Shown: piece after piece, positions 8,701 through 15,092 of the stretch
Layout of the letters: every line of letters begins with the position of its first letter
Position numbering within the stretch: position 1 is the first letter of the stretch
NCBI GenBank assembly: GCA_001970855.1
Contig: LSSN01001655.1
Location: forward strand, 1-15,092
Direction of reading: 5' to 3'
Length of the DNA: 15,092 bases
From: Smittium culicis
Taxonomy: Eukaryota > Kickxellomycota > Harpellomycetes > Harpellales > Legeriomycetaceae
Notes under the pieces: model-generated
Database searches by the model: none
Told to the model about the DNA's origin: nothing
What the model saw: only the letters and a program-made list of their open reading frames with translations
Made by a program: the position numbers and the translations under genes

Positions 8701-11700
8701 ACTGATTACCTATCTTCAAAGCTTTTACTTGGTTTAGAGTTAATAGCACTAGAGCATGGTCATTTCTTGACTTTGAATGCAAATTTTTTCTGGGATGGAA
8801 GCCTATTTTTGGTATTAGCTTATATAAAAACTTTAAATATTGACGCTGCAAAGTTATTAATTGATTATATTCAATCACACAATTTAAACGGAAATTCACA
8901 GCCAAAAACTCCAAAAGATGCTTATACAAATAACGAATGCCTTTTTTTGGAATCATGCAAGTGCCTCATTCTCATTTCAGAAAATAAATTTGATCTTGCA
9001 AGAGATTCAATTTCGCTGATCGGGTGCAGTATAGATATTGAGAATATTTTAGATACTAAGAAGCCACACCTTTCACTTACTACTGCTCACGTTCTTTCGA
9101 AAGTTTTCCTTTTAATAGGAAAAATAAACATGTCAACCGATATAGCACTACAGTCATTTAGATTCTTAGCTAATCTTGGGCGCTATTATAGTAGAAAAAA
9201 CGATGTAGAAGAAAAGGAGGAAAGTATATTTTCTACTGAAAAAGATTCAGACGATCCTTTTTTTAATAACAGCGAGAAAAGGGAAATTAGCTTATTTGAT
9301 CCCCTGAATAAAAATAATCTATTCAGACTACAACAGGTAGTTTTTTTTTAATCTTTATTTAATATGGTACATTTTACCTTACTTTTTTTATTTAATATAT
9401 TTTTATATATGAAAATATAGATATCATTCGAATTTATAACACATTTATTAAAACTCTATATTGTGAGAGGAAGTAAACTTGAAGTAGAATATTTTACAGA
9501 AAAGCTAGATGAAATTTCGAATTCCAGCACAAATGCTAAACTAGTTTTATACTCAAAATACATTCAGATAGAAGCATATTCTCACACTCAACCGCTCAAA
9601 AAATGTCTAGGAATGATAAAATCTGCTGAGAGTTTTATAATTGACAGGTTTAGTGGATGTTTAGATTACAATCAACTATTTTCTTTATTTGATATCAATT
9701 GCTATTCTCATAGCTTTGTTATTAACCTAGGAATGGCAATAAGCAGTACATATTATAACCTTGAATCCAAAAAAGAATTAAAAGCCTCCACAGAAGCTTT
9801 AATTTTTTTTATCGAATCTTATAATGTATCCAATAATATCTGTATCTCGGACGATATAATTTTTTTTTTGAGATTGATGTTAGACTTTACTCAAACTCTG
9901 GCGAGTGAAAATAAACAAATAGATGATTTCGAGCTTTTATATGAATATATCCAGAGTTTATTAGTCGGCGATGGATTAAAGAAGTTTATTTACTTCAATG
10001 CTTCATCATTGGTTTACTCTTCTTTGATAACTCCTGAAAACGAACTAACGCTTAAGCTAAGAATAGTTAATGATTATATTCTAAATAGTAAATTATCATC
10101 ATTGTATTTCAAGGAACATTTCAAAAGTATTGTGGTAGAACCATTCTTCTTACATGATGAAGGGAAGCAAGTATCTAAACCACGCGGTAGATTAGCAAAA
10201 AATATGTTAGATTTAATGGAAACTACTACAGCATTATCCAATTTATTTGAGGGCATCTACAAGCACTCGGTGGTTAATAACGGGATCATTTATTCGATGA
10301 AATTTGTCTCCGAATTAAGTAGACTAAGAAACATGGTTATAATAGCGAATTCAAAATTAAATAGATGTGTTGACGAGGGTCAAAATTCTACTATTATTTC
10401 TGAATCAATCGAATTATGCTCGTGTCTTGATCTATGGATGCAAAATGAGTCAATTTACTTAAACTCAAACAGAAAATTAGAAAATAAAAATATAAATAAA
10501 AATAGAGGTTTATTAGAAAAAGGGAAAAGCTTAAAAAGCAGTTTTAGAACTATTGTTGAACCAAGCTTAAAAAACTTAGGGATTAGTCCAAATGAAATTT
10601 ATGCTAATCTACCTATAAACATCACTGTTGTTAGCGTATCTGTTGATTTTGATTCAGAAACTCTTTATGTTATCAGGTATAATAGAGAGTCAAGTATTAG
10701 TCAGGGATCTGATGAAATTAACTGCCAGCCTGCAGTTTACCGACTACCATTAAAATCACCATATGAGGATATTGAAAAGATAAACGAAATAATTGAAAAA
10801 GCTGATTATTCTATCAGCTCCGAAGGGATATCAGCTATAACTAAAGCTGATTGGTGGAGCAATCGTGCTGAGCTTGATTTAAAACTTAAAACAATTCTTA
10901 AAAATATCCAGGAAAAATGGTTTGGCCTTTTTATTGGGCTATTGTATCCAAAAATCAAACTTAAAAATCTAAACTTTGAAATATTTAGGCGAAAAGTAAG
11001 TGCTGCTGTTTATGAATCAATTCCTAAATCCCACAAATCAAAAAAAAAACTAGAAAATATGGAAATAAGCCTGTCTGTTGTTCAATCTATGCTGGCATTT
11101 GTTTATGCTTCTGCTAAAGAAAAAAGTGATGATCAAACCTACGAAGACGCAGTTGGATATATTTCTATTTTCTTATTAACCAATAGTGTTAGAGAGGCTG
11201 GTAATTATTCCGTTGATGAAGCTGAGTTTTCAGATAAAGTTTACGATTCTTTAAATGAGAGGTTGAAAGAGGTATTTTTTGAGTATTTAAGTGATATGTT
11301 TATTTGCGAACAAGAGCATGTTATTCTAGTTCTTGATAAGCAATTATCAAATATCCCAATCGAAAGCTTCCCATATCTAAGGGGATTTCCGATAAGCAGA
11401 GTACCTTCTATGGAACTATTAGTACGATTATCAAAGCTATCCACTGAAGAAACTAGACGTATAACTTCTTTTAATCAATTTACGTCAGGTAGTCGATTAT
11501 CTGAAACTCCTGATACAAGTATAGAAAGATATGATGATTACTGCTATGACGAAGGTTTTTCTGACTTAATTCAAGGAACTAAAGATACTGGATACCTGAC
11601 ACCAGTGCGTATAAATAGAGGCAATGACGAAGATATAATTTCAAATGACTTTTCACAGTTAAGCGTTAAAAAAAGCACAAAAGGCTTAATTGAACTTCAA

Positions 11701-12390
11701 TCCATTAGTGTAAACCAAAAAGATAGAGTTTTTAAAAAAACTGTTTTGGATGCTGATGTAAACAGCGTATTTTATTTAATTAACCCTGGCGGAGATTTAC
11801 AGAGAACTCAGCAAACTATGGAGCCGATAGTTAAAATGGATCAGTGTAGAGAATGGAATGGAATAATAGGCAGGGAACCATTAAGCCAAGAGCTGGTTTA
11901 TGGCTTACACAATTCGGAAATATATTTATATTTTGGACATGGTGGAGGAGAGAAGTATCTGAAACGATCTCATTTGAGTTCAATAGGCCTATTAAAGATG
12001 GGAGCTATTTTTGGTTGCTCAAGTGCTAAAATATTTTCAAACAGCGGCTACAGTAAAGATCAATTAATGGCATTGAAAGGAATAGGTTTGGATGGGAATG
12101 GTGTTAACTACCTAGCAAGCGGAAGTTGCTTATCATATATTGGCAATTTATTTGATGTAGGCGATAAAGATATTGACACATTCAGTTTAGGATTTTTAAG
12201 AAAGTTTGGAATGATTCGAAATGAGAATGAAATTAAAGAGAGCTATAAATGTGCTTGTTGCTTTGTATTTGGCGAAAAGAAAATATCTAATGTTCAAGCA
12301 GTTAGCATGTCTAGAGACGAGTGTAAAATGAAATACTTGACTGGATGCGCGCCTGTGGTTTATGGACTACCAGTTTACTCTAAAAATTGA
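5797..12390 (+). CDS. ESP1: Separase (ESP1/Cut1 family cysteine protease, clan CD)
   Basis: Cleaves the cohesin kleisin (Scc1/Rad21) after Arg to release sister chromatids at anaphase. Model: exons 5797-6043, 6105-6262, 6357-6590, 6657-7236, 7346-9336 and 9421-12390, giving 2059 residues, within the range of separases. About 1-1500 is helical, matching the family's alpha-solenoid arm, where securin is known to bind. The C-terminal protease is clear: INPGGDLQRTQQ (1857-1868), catalytic His1910 in YFGHGGGEKYL, catalytic Cys1936 in GAIFGCSSAKIF (26 residues apart, as in human separase), NLFDVGDKDIDTFS (1979-1992) and CKMKYLTGCAPVVYGLPVY at the end. Departures from the usual sequence: FGCSSA for MGCSSG, and ASGSCLS where most have AGCPA. 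A polar loop of about 100 residues precedes INPGGD. The start is the first ATG of an open exon. No securin gene is recognisable nearby. Confidence 0.95.
6044..6104 (+). other. Separase intron 1 (61 nt), weak donor, flanking 8-bp repeat
   Basis: GTTTTT...TATAG, phase 1. Read-through stops at TAA 6064. Splicing joins NLQKK to GFSGDVKTL. The donor is poor, and AGGTTTTT occurs at both boundaries (6042-6049 and 6103-6110). Confidence 0.6.
6263..6356 (+). other. Separase intron 2 (94 nt)
   Basis: GTAAAG...TATTAG, phase 0, joining AVEYKN to LAELRTLF. The exact donor is less certain than the others because the frame stays open to 6331; an acceptor four bases downstream (6359-6360) is also possible but changes phase. 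Confidence 0.55.
6591..6656 (+). other. Separase intron 3 (66 nt)
   Basis: GTAAGA...TTATAG, phase 0, joining YKTDIS to ALAERNGI. Good donor; the unspliced frame stops at TAG 6615-6617. Confidence 0.75.
7237..7345 (+). other. Separase intron 4 (109 nt)
   Basis: GTATAG...ACCAG, phase 1. A TATTAAC-type branch sequence lies near 7310. Splicing joins GLNLG to EKIEQTGQIL and reaches the long open frame of exon 5. Confidence 0.7.
9337..9420 (+). other. Separase intron 5 (84 nt)
   Basis: GTAGTT...ATATAG, phase 0, joining LFRLQQ to ISFEFITHLLK. It separates the two long exons that carry most of the protein. Confidence 0.75.
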
Positions 12391-13220
12391 TTATAACAAA
12401 TTTCAACCAAGCATATTCTGATTTAAAACGATTCAGTAGAATAAAAGATATTTTTTAAAATCTTTTATAAGTATTCTCTCGTAATATTTATTATTTTTTT
12501 AATCCAATATATTGATACTTTAAGCTTATTTAAAAACCAAAAATTATTTTTTTTCTCAAAATTTGAAAAAATTTCCTAAAATTCGGTATTTTCGAATAAA
12601 TACAGCTTTTTATAGTAAACATAATAATTACAATAAAAAGATAAAAAAATTAATATGATATTAATAAATTGTGTACAATAAAGCTAGTTGAAGGAATTTA
12701 CCTTTTCTGTAAAAATCAAATTTCAGAAATTTTTTTTGTGATATATGATCTGTTTTGAGCTAATAATGAGTTTTAATTTTTGCTATGTTTATTTTTTAAA
12801 AAAAATAACGTCAAAATTTTAAAAGTAAATTAATTTATGCTTTTGTATTTATATGAAAAAATTATATTTATTTATCTCCAATTATATTGCGCCATTTTCA
12901 TATTTTTATTTTCGTAATTTTTATGAATTTGTTGAAAGAAAAAAACTAAAATTTACAGCCTTTGATTCAAACTTTTTATATATCTTAATTAAGAATATAC
13001 AGATTCGACCCCAGAAAAAAGAATTTATTATTTAGTGAAATCCAAATTATTATCCTAACGAAAATAAAAATAAGACGACGAATAAAAGTAAAATTTATAA
13101 ATTGAAAGTAGAAGATATACATCATTGAACAAGATAAAGCGGATAAAATTAAAGCCTTCAATTAAACTAAATAGCGTGATTACCGTGTATTTTGTATTGA
13201 AACAATAAATACAGAAATTA
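12391..13220. other. AT-rich region between separase and the HAUS8-like gene
   Basis: About 830 bp with many homopolymer runs. A 60-codon ATG frame (12853-13035) has phenylalanine-, tyrosine- and lysine-heavy composition expected of random AT-rich DNA, and I do not call it. The left end holds the separase 3' end (AATAAA at 12440-12445 and an overlapping hairpin); the right end must hold the promoter of the next gene. No RNA gene is visible. Confidence 0.6.
12440..12468 (+). terminator. Separase 3'-end signal: AATAAA overlapping a 9-bp hairpin
   Basis: AATAAA lies at 12440-12445, 50 nt after the stop codon. ATAAAAGAT (12441-12449) and ATCTTTTAT (12460-12468) form a perfect 9-bp stem with a 10-nt loop. 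AATAAA is the usual polyadenylation hexamer; the hairpin role is inference and may be chance. Confidence 0.4.
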
Positions 13221-14868
13221 ATGCAAGATTCCTACCATAAGACAAGAGAGTTAACTAGCGATGCGGAAGCTGAGTCAAGATCGTCAAGTACAAACAAAGC
13301 TAGAATATACAGTGCTACTAGAATAGGTTTAGGGAGTGGTAGAATCGGTATAGGGGGTAGTAGCGGTAGTGGTAGTGGTAGTGGAAAAATTAGGAAAGTT
13401 AGCGCAAATAGTGATACAAATGGCTTGAGTCATCGAATGACACTTAAAACAACACCCACACCAAGCTCGAGGGTAGATACTAAGCTCGATGATTCTAAGC
13501 GTCATCAAGCACCATTGTCTTCAGGAAGGGTTGTTCTTTCAAGGTACATGAATCCGCTTAGGAGAGGAGGTAGTAGTGGCTTTTCAGCAGCGGATTCAGA
13601 CTCAGACGCGGGACTAGGATCAGGAGGAAGAGCCAGCAGATTGAGAGGGAGAACAAGTGCTACCAGACTTAACACCGATTCAAGGAACAGGCCCGAAATA
13701 AGTGGATCTCGTAATTCAGTTGAGGGATCTAGGATCAAGGAAGCCAGTATTAGATCCCCGAGTGATAGAGACTTTGAAGATAGATTGGAGCGTAGAGCTT
13801 CTGAGAACGAAGTAAAAAGCAAGTTGAGTAGCGATAACCAGAGAGCTGGTACATTGAACTCAAACCAGAATAGATTAAGATCAGGAAATAGAATAGGGAG
13901 TTTAGGAATAACATCAAGTTCAAGAGAAAATACTAGCAATAGAGTGCCTGTGGTAAGAAATGTTAGTACATCGAAGACTAGTTCAAACGTGGAAAGAAAC
14001 ATGAGGACACTTTCAGTATCGTCGCCTTCAGAAATACGGCAACAGCAGAAATATCAACTTGGCCAGATTCAAAATCAAGATACTAGTCGAGCTAAACAGC
14101 AAAACATACAGAAACCGAGTCAAATTCAAAGAAACGAGCAAGATGTAGAGGAAAAAAATCATCAAGACTTGCAAAGTGGCAATAAGTGCGATGTAAATAA
14201 GCAAATGGAGTTTTTGATTTGGCAGATAGTCAACATAAATTCAGCAGTTGAGTTCCAAAGCGAAATAAAAAAGCTTGAATTGAAGCTGCAAGCAGGGAGC
14301 GAGCAAGTTGTAACAGAGAGTAGAAATCTCAATTTGGACAAGCTAAAACTTGATACACTTGTTAAAATAAGAGCTGCAAGTGAGTTTGTTTTTGCATATA
14401 AAGACATTTTGAAAGATAGTTTAAGGAGCATTGAAAGAGTAAAGAGTTCTTATGAGAAGCTTGGAAATATGCTGCAAACATCACAGAATATATTACCTAT
14501 TGAAAACATATTCGTTTCAGACCAAGGTACTTTAAATTAAAAAAAAAAGTATTATTAAACATAAGCTTGTCATTTTTTTCATTGTTTTATTTCAATTTAA
14601 TTATAAAGTCGATATAAATTCATATTATTGCCTTATAGATAATATTACAAAGGAGCTATTAAATCTGCAGGCAGAGTGCGAACGGGTATTTACAGATAAA
14701 AGCCAAAGCTTCCATAAAGTACTAGAGCTGGCTAAAAGGCTAAATAAATACAATGAGCTAATAAAGACTGAACAAGAACTTTTAAAAGAGTGTATGAGCT
14801 TATATAAGGAAGTTTCGGGAGCTGCATTATTCAAAATCAGCAACGTTCTTAGCAATGAGGATTTTTGA
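13221..14868 (+). CDS. Basic Ser/Arg-rich coiled-coil protein, candidate augmin subunit HAUS8/AUG8
   Basis: Exons 13221-14526 and 14639-14868 encode 511 residues. Residues 1 to about 325 are disordered-looking, rich in Ser, Arg, Gly and Asn and strongly basic, with a Gly-Ser run at 46-55. From about 328 the protein turns helical: MEFLIWQIVNINSAVEFQ, then heptad-like helices, LGNMLQTSQNILPIENIF (414-431), and after the intron helices with LKECMSLYKEVSG. This plan, a basic microtubule-binding N-terminus followed by helices with an LPI/LPV-x-x-I segment and a late E-x-x-LL-x-x-C motif, recalls HAUS8/Hice1 and plant AUG8 (QWRF) proteins from memory. HAUS8 helps augmin bind microtubules for branching nucleation in the spindle. 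The match is by pattern only; another spindle or microtubule coiled-coil protein is possible. The gene itself is well supported; the ATG follows AT-rich leader and no earlier in-frame ATG was seen. Confidence 0.5.
13356..13384 (+). repeat. GGTAGT microsatellite-like tract coding Gly-Ser repeats
   Basis: GGTAGT, AGC, then three more GGTAGT units and GG. It is in frame and codes GSSGSGSGSG (residues 46-55 of the HAUS8-like protein). Near-perfect hexamers with little codon variation suggest recent slippage rather than old selection. Confidence 0.8.
14527..14638 (+). other. HAUS8-like gene intron (112 nt)
   Basis: GTACTT...TTATAG, phase 1; same donor hexamer as PIG-H intron 5. Read-through stops at TAA 14538-14540; splicing joins FVSDQ to DNITKELLNL and adds 76 residues ending at TGA 14866-14868. 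Confidence 0.8.
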
Positions 14869-15092
14869 AGGGAGGCGGGGGGTAAAGAAAAATTCTTATT
14901 AATGAAGGATTGTATTTTATTTTGGTCAAGTATTATAAATGCTTTTAAAAATAAGATTTGATATTTTATTTAACAAAATAATTACACTATATAGGAATTT
15001 TAATCAAAAGTTTTAGTACTAAAAAAAAAATAAAGTGATAAATGTTGTTGTAATTAGTGTGTTAGAATAAACGAACAACATTAAAGTAATTT
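14869..15092 (+). other. 3' flank of the HAUS8-like gene
   Basis: A G-rich run, GGGAGGCGGGGGG (14870-14882), follows the stop codon almost directly and stands out in this AT-rich DNA. AATAAA occurs at 15029-15034 and 15066-15071 and could serve for polyadenylation. No further gene is visible before the window ends. Confidence 0.5.

Noticed and set aside
12995..13020. GATTCGACCCC, partly like a tRNA B box on the minus strand
   Set aside because: No matching A box, acceptor stem or cloverleaf can be folded around it.
12853..13035. 60-codon ATG frame in the region after separase
   Set aside because: Composition is dominated by Phe, Tyr, Lys and Ile as in random AT-rich DNA; no motif or splice continuation was found.
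13505..14002. 165-codon minus-strand frame rich in Leu and Ser
   Set aside because: It is antisense to the Ser/Arg-rich exon of the HAUS8-like gene, whose codon pattern leaves the opposite strand open; it has no credible domain.

Overview
This window is eukaryotic, very AT-rich nuclear DNA. It holds three spliced protein genes on the + strand and a decayed non-LTR (LINE-type) retrotransposon on the - strand. The short GT-AG introns (61-112 nt, one with a perfect TACTAAC branch site), compact spacing and gene content fit a fungus. An early-diverging, AT-rich lineage such as the insect-gut Harpellales is my best guess, but the sequence does not prove it.

Layout: (1) 1 to about 2085, - strand: LINE remnant. 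It has a broken ORF1 (WANVVA motif, zinc knuckle) followed by the start of ORF2 (AP-type endonuclease), which runs off the left edge. (2) 2573-4721, + strand: six-exon gene ending in a PIG-H domain (GPI-GlcNAc transferase subunit, Gpi15 family), with an unusual N-terminal extension of about 460 residues. (3) 5797-12390, + strand: six-exon separase (about 2059 residues) with the complete His/Cys catalytic dyad. (4) 13221-14868, + strand: two-exon gene with a basic Ser/Arg/Gly-rich N-terminal half and a coiled-coil C-terminal part, which I tentatively assign to HAUS8/AUG8, the microtubule-binding augmin subunit. The regions between genes are AT-rich with no convincing genes.

The exon models were built by hand. 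In all three genes the summed exon lengths are an exact multiple of three (1785, 6180 and 1536 nt) and every junction keeps the reading frame. Functionally, separase opens cohesin at anaphase and augmin (if the assignment holds) nucleates spindle microtubules, so two neighbouring genes would serve chromosome segregation. PIG-H acts in the ER membrane in GPI-anchor synthesis and is unrelated. No prokaryotic signals, tRNA, rRNA or CRISPR array were seen. The most interesting points are the giant PIG-H extension, the candidate augmin subunit, the altered residues around the separase active site with a nearby separase-type cleavage motif, and an intron flanked by an 8-bp direct repeat.
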